NCBI GenBank assembly: GCA_963576785.1 | Contig: OY756139.1 | Span: forward strand, 2,604,001 to 2,668,000 | From: Chlorophyllum brunneum | Lineage: Eukaryota; Basidiomycota; Agaricomycetes; Agaricales; Agaricaceae | DNA: 64,000 bases | Direction of reading: 5' to 3' | In this document: piece by piece, positions 35,778 through 48,533 of the stretch | How positions within the stretch are numbered: position 1 is the first letter of the stretch | Layout of the letters: each line of letters starts with the position of its first letter | Made by a program: the position numbers and the translations under genes | Notes under the pieces: generated by a model | Database searches by the model: none | What the model was told of the DNA's origin: nothing | Seen by the model: the letters and a program-made list of their open reading frames with translations, nothing else

Positions 35778-38700
35778 TCATCTAGGCCACGCATCCATCC
35801 CGTTCCCTCTCCGTACATCAGGTTTCCCCATCCCGGTTCCAACCCCAGGGTCCGTAACCGGCATCGACGTAAATGGGTTCCTTTGTTGTTGCTGACCCTG
35901 TTGACCCTGTTGGCCTTGTCCCTGTCCAGGGGGTGGCGGTCCTTGTTGACCCTGTTGTGAATGTGAAGATGTTGGAGCACCACTCGGCACAACTCCAGCT
36001 CCATAAAACGACGGTGGTACCGCTTGCTGAGGCGGTGCAACGACGTGTCTTGGAGGCCCTTGGGGTCCCGAATTACCATACTGATGTTGCTGAGGGTGAT
36101 AATTGTCCGGTTGCATGGGCACATACATCTCCGTCCTTCTGTCGATTGAATCAAATGCTGACATACCACCCCCACCTCCATTCGATCCCCCACCATTAGC
36201 ACCAGGATTTCCTCCTGGATGCTGTTGCTGTTGAGACTGGAGTGGGGGAGGAGGTATCTGTGGACCATATGTCGCTGCAAAGCGATTTCCTGTAACAGTC
36301 ATATTACCACTGTAAGCCTGCGGCGGACTTGAAATCGAAATCGCCGCACCTCCCCCACTTCCAGCGCCGTATATTCCTCCACCACCCTGAGGCGGAGGTG
36401 GAGGTCCCTGTTGTTGCGCTCCGCCAACCGAAGCCGAAGGCGGGGGTTGTTGTTGTTGCTGTTGTTGCCCTTGCTGCCCAGGAGGTCCATTATCCCCTCT
36501 CACAGCAGACCTCACATTTGACAAAATTGCATCCCGTCTAGTACTATCATCATCCACCAAGAGAGTTTGAGGGTGATAGGACTGAGAGAGTTTACTAGGT
36601 GGGGGTGGATACCGGTGATTATGTCCGTGCGGATGAATACCCAAAGCGGCAGCGGCAGCAGCTGTAGCGGCCCACCCACCCAATCCACCCGCGGCAGCAG
36701 CCATCTCAGCTTGTTGCTGCAAATATTCCAATTGTGGGTACGGCTGCACCTGTGCAGGTTTCCCGCCCTGCTGTCTTCTCTCCCACTCCCTCATAGCATC
36801 GTCGCGGTTCAGCACAGGTGTCAGCGCGTTCCTTCCACTGATGACATCCTGATTCATATGCTGCAATCGTGCCAATGCAGGAGGTACAGCATCCATCTGG
36901 TTGATTGTGTTGGCGCGCGCTCGCGAGGTGGGGAAATACGATCCGGAACCAGGCCCACCGCCAGATCCAGAAGTCGGAGCACCCCCACCTCCACCATACT
37001 GGCTCATAGTAGGCGCAGAACCAGGACCAGCGCTAGTCGTTAATTGCCCGGCTGAATTCTGATGCGAGAGGCCTCTGTTAGCATTTTGCCCTCCGTATTG
37101 AGAATGAGAATGATGTTGCTGTGGTTGATAAGACACGACGCTAACGTCTGGTGGATTTTGGTAAGATGTGGAGGAGGGTAGAGCCTGCGCCTGTTGGGGA
37201 GGATGGGGAACTATATAAGGGTTTCTTGTGGTATTTGCAGCTTGAGTGGCGGCCTGCGCTGTGTACGCTTGGTGCTGAGCGAGCTGGTGGTTATAGGTCG
37301 CTGCGTCAAAGTAGGCTCTCTGTCCCTTGGGCTGAGATGGTACCAATCCCCCGTACGGTCGCTTCGGGTCTGACACGGACGGCGGAATATGTGGCGCTAT
37401 AATTGGATTATCGGGCTAAATATAATCAGTCAACAGCAACGTATACCATAGGAATAATGCGCATACGATGAATGGCTTGGTGAATTTTTCTCCCGTGATG
37501 AACGGATGCATCCTAGCCTGCTGGGGTGTCCAACGGGTAACAGGGTTCAAGGTCAGAAGACCTTGACAGAAATCGATAAACGCCGCGCGATTTGCCATTT
37601 CTTCAATCAGATGATATGAGCATGAATGCAGCGCTATCGGAAATTTTTTACCTTTGTCCACCTCGTTACCAGAACTCCTTGACGGTGATTTGACTTGGGG
37701 TATCGGCGCTGTGTTAATAATATCCTGTAATGTCGTTGCCTTGAAATACTGTTTGCCGGGTTGTTCGTTTGTCCCATGTTCCCTTGAATACTGTTCCATG
37801 GTCTTCAACTTGTATTTCCGTTCGTTCTGGTTGGTATGCGCATTCCAGACCTCGTACGAGTCGAAGAACTGGTTGACCTGCTTGCCAGTATTCAACATAC
37901 TCAAGGGAGGCATTCTGATTCGAGGATTAACAAAGATAGAACGGAACCGAAATAAAACGCACCCAAGCATGTCGACAATCCTGGTCAACTGGTTATACTC
38001 ACTCGTCCCCGGAAACAAGGGGAGACCTAGGAATAGCTCGACAGCAATACAACCCAACGACCACATGTCAATCGATGAGGTATATGACATCCCTAACAAC
38101 ACCTCTGGGGACCGGTAAAACCGAGACTGGATGTATGTATAGACGGTCTGCCGCTCATGGCATGCAGAACCGAAATCGATGACTTTGATTTGGGGTGATT
38201 GTAATCTGGCAACGGATATAAGCTGGGGAACGGACGGCGAAAGGAAAGCAACTCGCGATTTGAGGAGGATATTTTCGGGTTTGAGATCGCAGTGGATGAG
38301 CCGGGCTTCCTTGAGCACCGTCAGTGCATCCAACAGTTGAGCCATAAAGACCTTGACGAGTTGAGTGCTCAGCCCGTGGAACTGATTTTGTTTGATCAAT
38401 TCATAGAGGTTTGAAGACAGGAGCTCAAAGACGAGACAGAGATGGTTCCTGTGGATAAATGAATCCCGTAGGCGTAAGATGTGATGCTCGTCATTTGGAT
38501 CAAAGTTCTTGTTCAACTAATGATAGGGGTGTCAGACGGGAGGGTGGGGAGAAAAAAGACGGGAAAGACGTACAAGGTCGAGGATTGTGACCTCCATCAT
38601 GCTCTGATTGAAGTAGGCGGGTTTGTTCTTGACGACCTTGACTGCGACGATCTCGTGGGTCTTCATATTTTGGCATTTTACCACCTGACCGAAAGTTCCT

Positions 38701-39733
38701 TGGCCAAGGATATCAAGAATGAGGTACCTAGTGTGGAAGTGTCAGAGAAAGTGGGGAGAATAGCTATGGAAGGACAGACTTGTGGCCCTCCTCGTTACCC
38801 AGCCAGTCGTTAACGTAGAGAATGTAGTCGTAGTCGTCGTTGTCATAGCCATCGTTGTGGGCGGGCTTGCTGGGTTTTGTGAGAACACGCCTTGGGTTGT
38901 GGGCTGATTCGTATCTGAACTGGGGATTGCAGATGTGGTAGGTCTCGACTAGCTGGGTAGTCAGTTGCCGTAGAGGCTGTGAGGGGTGAGATGAAATGAA
39001 AAACATGCAAGGTGCTTCTGAAATGAGAACAGACCGAAAGATAGATGCCATCTGAGGTTACTCGGCGACCGAGGGAGCTGTCGCCGACCCGAGGCTGGAG
39101 GTCGTGGACAGTACGGACGCGACGGAAGCCGGAAGCTCTGCGTTTTGGGGGTGGATCGACGGCCATGTGCTGGTCTGGGGTATAGTAGTGGGGAGGGGCA
39201 GAGGTCTGTGGGGCGTGCATGTAGGACAGCGGGGTGGAAGGGTTGGAAAGAGAATGGCCACGGGAGGGGGGCTGTGGGGTGAGAAGGGATTGAGACTGGG
39301 GTGGGTGGGGGCTGGTTGTGTCCATGGCAAAGGGGGAGACGTAGGGGGTGGAGGGATGTGCGGAGGGCGGGGAGGAGTATGGCTGGGGAAGGGGGTCGTG
39401 CTTTGGATGGGAGAGGGAGCGGTTGTGGGGGTACTGGGGGCTGGCGTACTGGTACTGGGGCTGGTGGTGGGGGTAGGGATCGAGGAGGGGGGTGTTTGGG
39501 ACACGCATGGGGGAGCGTGCGGAGGGTGGGGCGAGGGGGTTGGGGTCGAGGGGCTGGTGGATGCGCTTGGGGGGGGCAGCGTAGTAGAGGTCGGGGTAGG
39601 GGTCCGCTGGGGGATAGAAGGCAGGCTGGGGCTGGCGAGCGGCCATGTTGTGGGAGTCTGAGTCAGCGCGGCGAGGTGCAGCCAGAGGCGAGTGCCAGCG
39701 CGGAAGGTCAAAGTGCTCGTTGGTGTCTGGCAT
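35778..39733 (-). CDS. YAK1: DYRK-family protein kinase YAK1
   Basis: Dual-specificity kinase that restrains growth and promotes stress responses downstream of PKA/TOR in fungi. The N-terminus (MPDTNEHFDLPRW) and the next ~230 residues are Pro/Ser/Tyr-rich. Then come a DYRK-homology stretch (RRVLTKPSKP..., YDYILYVNDWLGNEEGHK) and the kinase: GQGTFGQVVKC (P-loop), VAVKVVKN (Lys), LIHCDLKPENILL (catalytic loop with Cys in the HCD position typical of DYRK), VIDFGSACHE (DFG) and the activation loop YTYIQSRFYRSPE with the autophosphorylated YxY. MWSLGCIAVELFLG and MHPFITGEKFTKPFI close the lobe. The C-terminal ~530 residues, one exon from 37376 to 35778, are rich in Gln, Gly and Pro with Gln runs, probably disordered. 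Introns interrupt the kinase at least six times. Some 1150 residues in total. Confidence 0.94.
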
Positions 39734-40312
39734 AAGGCTATATACGTTACGCCGTCACCCGGCCCACAACCGCACGCTCCCCCGCCAACGCCATCCCTCC
39801 CGTCACGCCACAGTCTATCGACACAAATATCTGCTTGCCCAGTCGCACTCCTGTCTCTCTCAGCCCCTGCTCTCGCGTACAACCCACCATCTTACCTAGC
39901 CGCCGCGCCATCGATAGCGCAAGATCCTTGCCCCCCGATCGGAACACCCACGTCCCCGTCCCCATCTCGCCCTCCTGCCCTCCCCGCCTCAGTCTCTTGT
40001 TAGCACATCCCACTGCCACGCACCCGTTTCGGCGGCATCGCACATGCCCAGTCCTGGCACAGTTTCCCCCCAAGACACGCCCTCCACACCGTCTCAGCAG
40101 ACTCCGCCACTCCCATCCAGATCATGTACGAGTCTACTAGCTCAATCACCTCCAATGCCATCCCCGCCATCGATGGATCCGCTGGCGCCACGTATTCTGT
40201 CCTTGTCGTAATCGCCATAGTCTGTACGTAGACCACCTGTGCAGAACCCTCTCAACACCAATTCGTCGCATTACATAAGTCACATCCATCCCTTGAACCA
40301 GCACCACATAGC
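39734..40312. promoter_or_regulatory. divergent promoter YAK1 / GRF protein, pyrimidine-rich
   Basis: 579 bp between divergent ATGs. The plus strand is C-rich, which keeps Pro/Ser-rich frames open by composition. One such frame from an ATG at 40044 (MPSPGTVSPQDTPS...) reads 50-odd codons, but no splice site was found that joins it in frame to the GRF exon. It could be leader sequence or an alternative first exon. Confidence 0.4.
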
Positions 40313-41683
40313 ATGGTCTTACAGCACGTATCTCTCTACGACGAGGACGGCAAACTACGCTGTCACTTCCACAACGTCGAACCCGTCTTACGCACAAGCC
40401 ATACCATTGGCAACCAAAACAGGTCCTGGTCCACACACCCGCGCTAATCTCCAGCTTAAACCCACTCAGGCAGTTCTATGCGTGTCCCCTCCGTCAACCA
40501 CAAGGCCCAAACAACTGCAGATTCTTCCGTGCGTTTTCTAAAGTCCACTCATCCCACCCGGTCCTCAACTCTTACTAGACTGGAAAGACGAACTACCGCC
40601 ATCAACCCCACCCGCTAACACCACCTTCCAACCTCTAGCCACCCCCACCAGTCCACCCAAGCCTCATCCATCTGCCCCCACCTCCCCCACCAAACGCATC
40701 TCTCCCTTCAAATCCGACAATGAAACAAGACAAAAGCGTCGCAAAGCCATCCAAACCACTCTACCGACTTTCGGTATATATAACAACGCTCTGAACATTG
40801 ACGCAGGAGGTCCTTTAGATAAGCCCCCCTCTATTACCAATCCCCCTCCTGAGACACCTCAATCCGCCCGAGCCATCAGGCTATCTCAGTCTATCAGAGA
40901 TGCCTTGAGAACTCCCGAGTCCCCCACCATCCCCTCTTCTTCAACCGTATATGCCAAAGGATCCGACGAACGACCCCTTACACCTACACCTACCCCAATC
41001 TCTAATGGTACCAACCCCAGTACCACCTATAGGTTATCAGACCTCGGGCTGGATCTTAGCGGGCACCGTCCAACCGTGAGCCGAAACAGGTCCCCTTCTA
41101 CAGGTCCACATCTTCAGCATGACCACTACGAGGAAGAAGAAGCCTCGAAATCCGAAGAAGAGCTGTGGAAAGCCTTCACCCCACCCTCAAGCGCGGAACA
41201 GGTAGCCACCACCCTCTTGGCGGGAGAGGGCAAAGGTAAAGCCAGACAAGTAACTCCAGATTCCGAGCACCAGGCTGACGAGGTTAATTGGTGGAAAGTA
41301 TGTTTAAACCTCCCTCTCCGACGACGATTAACCCATCCGTATCCAGGATGTCCCACCGACCTGCCTCTTCACCTCCTCTTCACATGGCCCACTTGAACCT
41401 ATCTCCATTAGCACATCCTCAACCTCGTCAGAGTTATCCGGGGATAAAGTTGAAAGCCTCATCAACAGCGCCGTGAACGGTCTATCCAATATCCCGGCTT
41501 ACGTGTATAAGCTCGAGCGTAGGCTTGCCGCGATGGAGAAATCAAACGCGTTCAAGGCCAAGAGGATCAGAGAGCTCGAAGATGAGGTTCAAGAGTAGGC
41601 CCTTCCCCTCCCTGTGGCCTGCGCTAAACTCAGTAAACTTGGTTCTTAGATTCAAATCACCCAGGCGGGGAGCTAGCAAATGA
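40313..41683 (+). CDS. GRF zinc-finger protein with C-terminal coiled coil
   Basis: A GRF-type zinc finger (a small zinc-binding, often ssDNA-binding module seen in TOP3A, APE2, NEIL3 and TTF2) appears only after splicing three exons: 40313-40422, 40470-40528 and 40579-41297. It reads LRCHFHNVEPVLRTSHTIGN, QNRQFYACPL and NNCRFFHWKDELPP; the core signatures FYxCP and CxFFxW are both present. The middle is Ser/Pro/Thr-rich and probably disordered, with a basic patch (RQKRRK) that may be nuclear. Exon 4 (41347-41594) holds the C-terminal coiled coil: VESLINSAVNGLSNIPAYVY, then LERRLAAMEKSNAFKAKRIR. The final exon (41650-41683) ends PRRGASK. About 385 residues. The role is unknown; a part in DNA repair or RNA/DNA processing is only a guess from the domain. 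Confidence 0.8.
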
Positions 41684-43472
41684 ACTCTCCTCCTGCCTCG
41701 AAATGTCTTGAGACACCCTCTCGTAATTGGTCCTAATATTCCCAACAAAGCTCACGCATATTTCTCCTTTCTTGTGCTACGGGCCACTCCGCCCGTCTTT
41801 TGTCTCCATTGCAGAAGGTCACCGTCTTCCCTTTCCATCGCAACAAACAAACAAAATAAAACCACTCCACCCCCTTTGTTTCAATCCTTTGTACATAGCA
41901 CTCTTCCATAGTCATCGGTTCAATCGGCCGTAGAGTCATTTCTTTTTGGTTTCTCTGGTGCCTCTCACGTATCATATCACTCCCATGCTTCAGAATCCTT
42001 GTATCATATTCTACACCTTCACGACCACTTCCTTTTGATCAAGTCCATAGCTTCATTGGGCACTCCAATTTGGCTTGATCGTACCTTGTCGACATAAGTA
42101 TTCAACACCTTCGAATTGATTGTTTTGTCAATCCGTCGTCAGCCATGGACTGGGTGTCTGCTGTCCTTGGCATGGGTCAAATGATGTGCCAGTAATACCA
42201 GTCGTATTTGACGGTAGTGTTTCACCCCCAAATCCAGTACAAGTCGGAATCGGCAGTGCGATCGGATGCCATGGAAGACGGGGTGGTGGTAAGTATGTTT
42301 GCTTCTTCCCCCGTTCCTTGCTTCTCACCCAAAGTCATTGCCTCCGAAAAGTATAGTAGCTGTGCGACCATCGTTTTTATCCCCGAGACCCTGTACCACG
42401 TACTTACCTTACTATTTTCTCAAGCAATCTGTGGGCAGTTCATCGGAGCCCCGCGAATGAATTTGTCGTCTTCTGTTCATCGTCTCGTATGCCAGATAAT
42501 CCATAAGGGTAATTCGCCTTGGTCAAGTTAGTCGACCCCGATTTTTGGGTCGCCTGAAAGAGGACCCCTGTTGGCGACTCCATGCACAAGGTTCTTTCAA
42601 AATGTCCGAAAATCTCCTACGGCAAATAACCCTCGAGTATTCAATTGGGGTAAGAGAAGGGATGGGCCATGAGCAGCGCGACTGCGCCGCAGCTCCACGC
42701 CAGCGCACAGGCACACCATTACCTCCCCCCCAAGTCTTCTCAATATTTCCAAACCTCAGGATACGCGAACGGGCGCCGTTATGATCAGCGCCGCAGTATT
42801 CCTTGGTAACGGCCACAGGCAGGTCTTCGGGTAACTCTATCTCGACCCCGTGCATCCAATGCATCATCCATGATGTAAATCCCTACCAAAGAAGACGAAG
42901 CTCATGGAGTGTATGGACGAAGTGTTAGGGTAGTTTCAGCTGGCCAATGTGGTACTTGGTTACACTGTGTCATTGAAACAAATCATAAAACTGCCAAATA
43001 ACGTATCTCCTAGGATCGTTGGTTTATGATGTTGATTTCTTCTTTTGTGGTACTTATCTTCTGAACAAATAAATAAAAATCCTGACATCGGAAAATTGGG
43101 AACCGACTTGAGATTCAATTTCGAAGTACGTACCCTTGAAATCCCAAGGACTTCTTTTCGTTCGTTGTATTAGACGAATATTGATCAGGCGCAACGTGCA
43201 TTCGGCTTTGGGGGGGCAAATTGAGAAAGCGTTTTATATGGCTGACCGATCCTCGGACGTTACCGTTCGGTCCTACATGCAAAAACAAGCTTCCACTCGT
43301 AAACGGAAACGCAGAACACATTGAACAGTGATGTATAGAACTGTCGCTCCTCTGGTTCTCTTGCTGCTGCTGCAGGGTCCAGGAAGGACCCCATACTCGC
43401 TTCTTCCAACTAGCTGCTATTGAATTTCCAGATTCTTGTTTTTGAATTGGGGGTGATCGCGACGCTTGATAT

Positions 43473-43493
43473 CACACACACGCACACACACAC
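43473..43493. repeat. CA dinucleotide microsatellite
   Basis: About ten CA units with one CG interruption, inside the gene-poor interval. Such a tract is likely length-polymorphic between strains. No coding or regulatory role is evident. Confidence 0.85.
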
Positions 43494-46400
43494 CTTGGAT
43501 ATCATCTTCTGGCATGCTTGCATTCAGTATCTACATTGCTATGGACCTCATAGAACACCCTGGCTCCCGAGCATTGAATACTCGGTTTCGCAAAATCGTC
43601 ACGAATCCGGCTTTCCGCGACGGCCATCTTGATTCTAGGTGACCAGCTTTCGTCATTATGTCAACACCAGCCACCTTACCATTCACAACATCATCCACGC
43701 ACCAAAAGGACGACACCTGTATACAACGTATCGATCCCATAAGTGGACTACAGTTAATCTTCAAGAGTAACTCTTTCTGGACCACTGTAACGGCATGCGA
43801 ATCTCAAACGGACCGTATCCGAGTGTTAGGAAACAGATGCAATTCCAACAACAGGAAGAGGGACATGTCTTCAAGTCTGATTATGCCACTACACCCAAGA
43901 CTTTTCCAAGACTTTTTGTTATCGTTTATGCATGTGGCGCCCCGCCCAACTCTCGTCATCTTCGTTGTTCCCCTTGTAACTGCCGCGCGAGTCTGTGATA
44001 TCCCGCTCCCCCGTACCCCACCCATGTGTCGTAACTAGGTCACACTTGCCTCACCACCTTTCGCGGGTAGTTCTCGTGGGGGGGATAAGAAAGAACACCA
44101 TACGACAACCCGAACAGGCAGTTTGACGACAAGCCGTAAACTTCACCGAAGCCCTTTACTTCTCGTCAGGATCAAGAAAGACTTGTGGTCGCCACCGCTT
44201 CCTTCCGACTTCCTTCCAGAGACGGCTCTGTGATATTACCGTCGTCGTTTCAAACACCTGTTTTAGCAGGTTCATAAGACAGACTGCGGTTGAGCCGACG
44301 GTCTCACTACGTGCCCCCTTCCCGAATGAAACAAGAAACAAACCTGCGGCTGTCATTTTCCGAGAGAAAACTATGCTCTTGTTGTGGCTAGTCTCCTTTC
44401 ATGGGCTTACTAGAGCTCACCTCGACAGTTGGCGAATAGAGTGGGCTGAAGAATGCTGACAGCCCACCCTGGATCAACTGGGGTATGTGGATAGAAGCGT
44501 TATTGTCCTGCCACCATCACAGCACATGGCACATGTGCCAGCTAGTCTATTGAAGACACGCGAGTGCATACGTACAGGTTCGTACACCGGTTGTAGGTTG
44601 TCCCAGCATTACCGCATCATACCACTCAAGGTGGTGTAAATGCGCTAATGGTTCGCACCGGGATACTCCTGCCAGATACCCTGATCCAGGGCTCGGGATC
44701 GTCTAATGCAATAAGCTTTGCAGGCAGCCACCAGGGCCAGTACAGAAGCAGTGGGCTTCGTTAAATGTTACGATCATGCTGTTAGCTACTCTGTCGCAAT
44801 GCAGTAGGCGACCGGAAAATGCCTGCACTGTTTATGAAAAAGGTCAGACGCGGACTCAAAAAGGTAGTCGGAACACTGCCCGAGGTCACCGCATACATAC
44901 GCGACCAGCCTATTACATTGCTGCTGCAAAGCACTGCTCCAAAAGTAGATTTTCTATTTGTCCACTCGCAGAAGTTAATTAGTACCTGGCTCATGGTATC
45001 AGCTCAGAAGTTCATAAGATCTTCAGTCGCCAGTCAGATAGGGTTTGGGGTGGTGACATAAACTGAGAGGGGAAGGCGAAGCATAGAGAAGAAGATCAGG
45101 CGACTTGCCACCTCAAGGTAAGTCCAACTAGTTATCCTAGACCAACGAATGCTTGCCCACGCCGTAGTACTGGCCTTCAGAAGGCGAATTTCCAACGTGC
45201 ATCTTACAAAGTCCGTTGGATGCCGTGGATTCCTTGAAGGTTTTGTACCATCATGTCCATAGTCATGTTCTCTCGCTCAGGCGGTTGTTGACCCCTGGCC
45301 GCATGACCCAAGCCGTGATCACTGCAACAATTTCATAACACCAACCGGCGGCGCAGGGGAGTCTGAGCGGACTTACTTGTCCTATCTCGATTGTCTGCAA
45401 GGTACGGAGATCAAAAAATCACGGTTCCCCATGATACCCCAAGCTAAACTAGAGTGGGTGTTACGGAGAGAGACTACCCACCGCCGTCCACATCGCTTGA
45501 TTCCACCCTGTGCTTTTCCTGGACAGACGGCGGCCAGGTCTGTTCTATTTGAATTCTCTTTAAAGACTTTTGGCGGATGATAGATCGAATTCTGTGCCTT
45601 CGAAGCGTTAGCTGTCAACGCTTCAGCGGAGCACCTTTGACAGGATTCAGGTTCTAGATCCCCTGAGCATGGCGGTGGGGGCACGATCTTATCAAGTAAC
45701 GGAGACAGATACCTCCAAATGATGGATATTATATGTCCGCGGGATTGCATATTGTATAGCCACTAGTTTAAGGAAGTAACAAAGCAGTTGAAGGGAAGGA
45801 ACCCAAAACATTGAGATAATACAGACATATCCCCTAAATGCTTGCGCACCGAGCTACCATCACTGTCAAAAACAGCCTGCCTGATATGATGCTGGGATAT
45901 CGGCGTAGTGTAGCTCGTTTACATTACATTGACCGTCAACATCGCCCCTACCATATGATCACGCCCCGCACTTTTTCTCTCAATAATAGAAAATCCGGGG
46001 TGTGACGCTGGCGTGTCGGTCGTGTTGAGTTCAACAAGTAGACTGACATTAGCAGATACGCGGCAGATCCGAGCTTGTTTCTTGGCGACCCCGAGACATT
46101 TAGGATTGCGCTGATTGGAGGGGTTCTGACACTCATGAGAAATTAGTCGGCCGATGTGATGGGAGCAGGTTTTGGAAGTGAACTTTTCTTCAATCGTATG
46201 GGAGAAACTCATCGTTAGCAATAACTGCAAGGTCCGAAGAAGTCTGTGGTCTGTGATTATCACCAGCTACCGTAAGACAATGAGAAGCACACCGAAAGTA
46301 TTCTACGCCGCCCTAAAACAAATACATCTAATTGAGAGCTTCTTGAACTTGTGTGTCACCCAATTCATTCGCTCCTTTACTAGAAGTATTCACTCACTAC

Positions 46401-47425
46401 AGATTGCGCATATGTTGGCGGTGACTGATCGTCAGCCTTCTGATTTTCTTCTATATCAGAATTCGTATCATGAAAAGAATATCTCAAGTGTGCAAAATTA
46501 GTCTCCACAATGGAAGTGTTCGGTATACTTACGATCGCTACCGACGTTGCCATGCAAGGTGGAGAAACCGGAGGCGCGGTTGTGGACTTGTATTCCGGTA
46601 TCGGTCAAGTTGTCCGGTCAACTGTGAGCCCCTAAGCATGAAAGGAATGGATGCCCATCAAATGCACCAAACATCTCCAGTGCTTCATAAGCGTAGAGTA
46701 TATTTTTATTTCCTTGACACACGAGAACCTCCGGCGGCCAGACCTGCGAGGGGGCTATGGTGGAGCATCGTGAGGCTGATAATACCTCTATCACGATATC
46801 ACGAAGTGGGCTACATCACGTTCAGCGAGCGGTTACAATCATCGTCCCAATGACAAGTCAAATTTGTGCGTTGTCCGTACAATGTGTCCCAGAGGCTATT
46901 GGTCGAGATCGGGCACAACCAACCTGAGTCAGATTGAGGGAACGGAATATTATAGTAATGATCTAGTGTAGATGTATCAGAATTTGATTTTCTGAATAGT
47001 GCACTGCCATAGCGTTACTCGTAGAACCTTGATCTTCGACGTCTAAAATCAACCTGCGAGCCCTGCTGACGCATAGTATTAAGTCGTGTGGCTCACCAAT
47101 CAGTTTCCAGCAGTCGCGGGACGGCTGCAAACTTACAAAGTTACATTCGCAGGTCTCCATCTGCCCAAGAATAACAAAACCTGAGAAATATGCCTATCCC
47201 TCCACGTGGAGAACACATCTATTTATCTATAGCTCTGCTCAGAACCAGAGTCAGTAACAAAATAAGCAATAATTGAAAATCTGAGTATACTCGCATAGAG
47301 ACATCTATTGCTTCCGAGATGGAATTATGAACCCCAGAGATATTGGAAGGGAGGCATTTTATCGCTCCCTTGAGCGAGCGGTGTGAACATAGTGACTTGC
47401 ACACAGTCCTCTGTACATTCCCATG

Positions 47426-47545
47426 GGCTGGCACATTCGAACAAACTTCGCTGAGTCATTGTTGATCAAGACGGCCCGCCCACTGACGTATTCCAAGGCT
47501 GGCACGTTCGATAGCGGTAGTCAACACGCATTGAGCCATTTGGGA
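47426..47545. repeat. short imperfect direct repeat
   Basis: GGCTGGCACATTCGA at about 47426 recurs as GGCTGGCACGTTCGA at about 47498 (14 of 15 identical). Each copy is followed some 20-30 bp later by a related word, CTGAGTCATT and TTGAGCCATT. This suggests an old tandem duplication of roughly 70 bp, now diverged. No function is seen. Confidence 0.5.
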
Positions 47546-48533
47546 CTTTAACCGACACTCTTAGTCCATAAGCCTTTGGCGGCTGCGCATCGCATGGGGA
47601 AAGCCAAAGAAAATAGGCTATCTTCGGGTGATAGGACGCGGTCCGTAACAATGGTCATGAGTTGTCGATCAGTCCAGCCGTCGTGGCAAAAGTAGCATTT
47701 GAGCGGGGCCGTTGTATATCTACAGCTTATTGCGCCCGAAAATACGGAAAGAAGTCATGTAAATAGAGAGCGAGTGAGAGTTCAGTCAGTTGCTCTTGGC
47801 ATATGCACCGAGGTGTAACAGAATTAGTTTCAATTGAATTGACTTTGACTTGCGTTTTTCCTGGACGAGTAGTGTTCTCTTCGGTGGTGATGAGATCTTG
47901 ACTGGGGAAACATGGGACAAGATAAGGAGACCCTTTCGTCTGCAGCGGCTCTCCGTAATGTGGGTAAAATAGGAAACCGCGGATTGTGGGTTCTATTTTC
48001 GTAACGTGCGCACAATCCTAATGATCAAAATGATCTGGGATTACAACACAGATCATGATCGGGTGCCTGCAAGGATTCATTGGAGTTCCTGCGAAAGTCG
48101 CAATGATACATAATTGTGTTTATTCAACATGTACGGGGCCACCATACTATGGCTGAGCAGTGAGCACGCGGTTGTTATACTCCACAGAAGACAAGTGTGC
48201 TAACTCGTTAAAGTGACCCCCGCTCCTGCCAGGGGAAAGGGGCACAATGTCTCCATGATCGATTGACAAGGAACATTGGACTTTCTGCGACTAAATCCGT
48301 TGAATGTGTTACCTAATTGTCGTTAGTGGATCCTACATGTCAGCACTAGGCTGACGGTAGATAAGATGGTAGTTAAAACAAAGAGTGTGGCGAAGGAGTG
48401 AGGTAGTATGATTTGTAGTGTCTGTTAACAAGAAAGGAGAGGGGATATGTCATAGATGGCAAGGGAATAACAGTGAACAGGAATAGGCACAATCACGTCT
48501 GCTATTGGAATGGGACTGATGATATGAGTGAAT

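Larger units (their letters stand above)
41684..48533. other. gene-poor interval of about 6.8 kb
   Basis: No gene could be supported. The open frames here are under about 130 codons, with no known motif, no codon periodicity visible over a longer stretch and no convincing exon chain. Visible items are a short CA microsatellite (43473-43493) and two related 15-bp words near 47426 and 47498. No reverse transcriptase (YxDD), integrase, transposase or terminal repeats were recognised. It may be decayed mobile DNA, a non-coding RNA locus or a long spacer; sequence alone does not decide. Confidence 0.5.

Noticed and set aside
39104..39661. 185-codon open frame on the plus strand, Gly/Val-rich
   Set aside because: It is antisense to the Pro/Ser-rich first exon of YAK1; the C-rich bias of that exon keeps other frames open.
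42523..42867. 114-codon minus-strand open frame
   Set aside because: It has no motif and no plausible splice partners; the opposite strand is open as well.
43658..44038. 126-codon plus-strand open frame starting MSTPATLPFTTSS
   Set aside because: No recognisable family, no flanking exons, and overlapping frames on both strands of similar length.
47935..48010. tRNA-like block (antisense reads ENRTHNPRF, a pattern often produced by tRNA genes)
   Set aside because: The B-box is poor (GGTTCTATTTT) and no full cloverleaf was found; at most a decayed tRNA or chance. A covariance-model scan would settle it.
41684..48533. Retrotransposon or DNA transposon
   Set aside because: Considered because of the missing genes, but no reverse transcriptase, integrase, transposase, LTR or inverted end was recognised.
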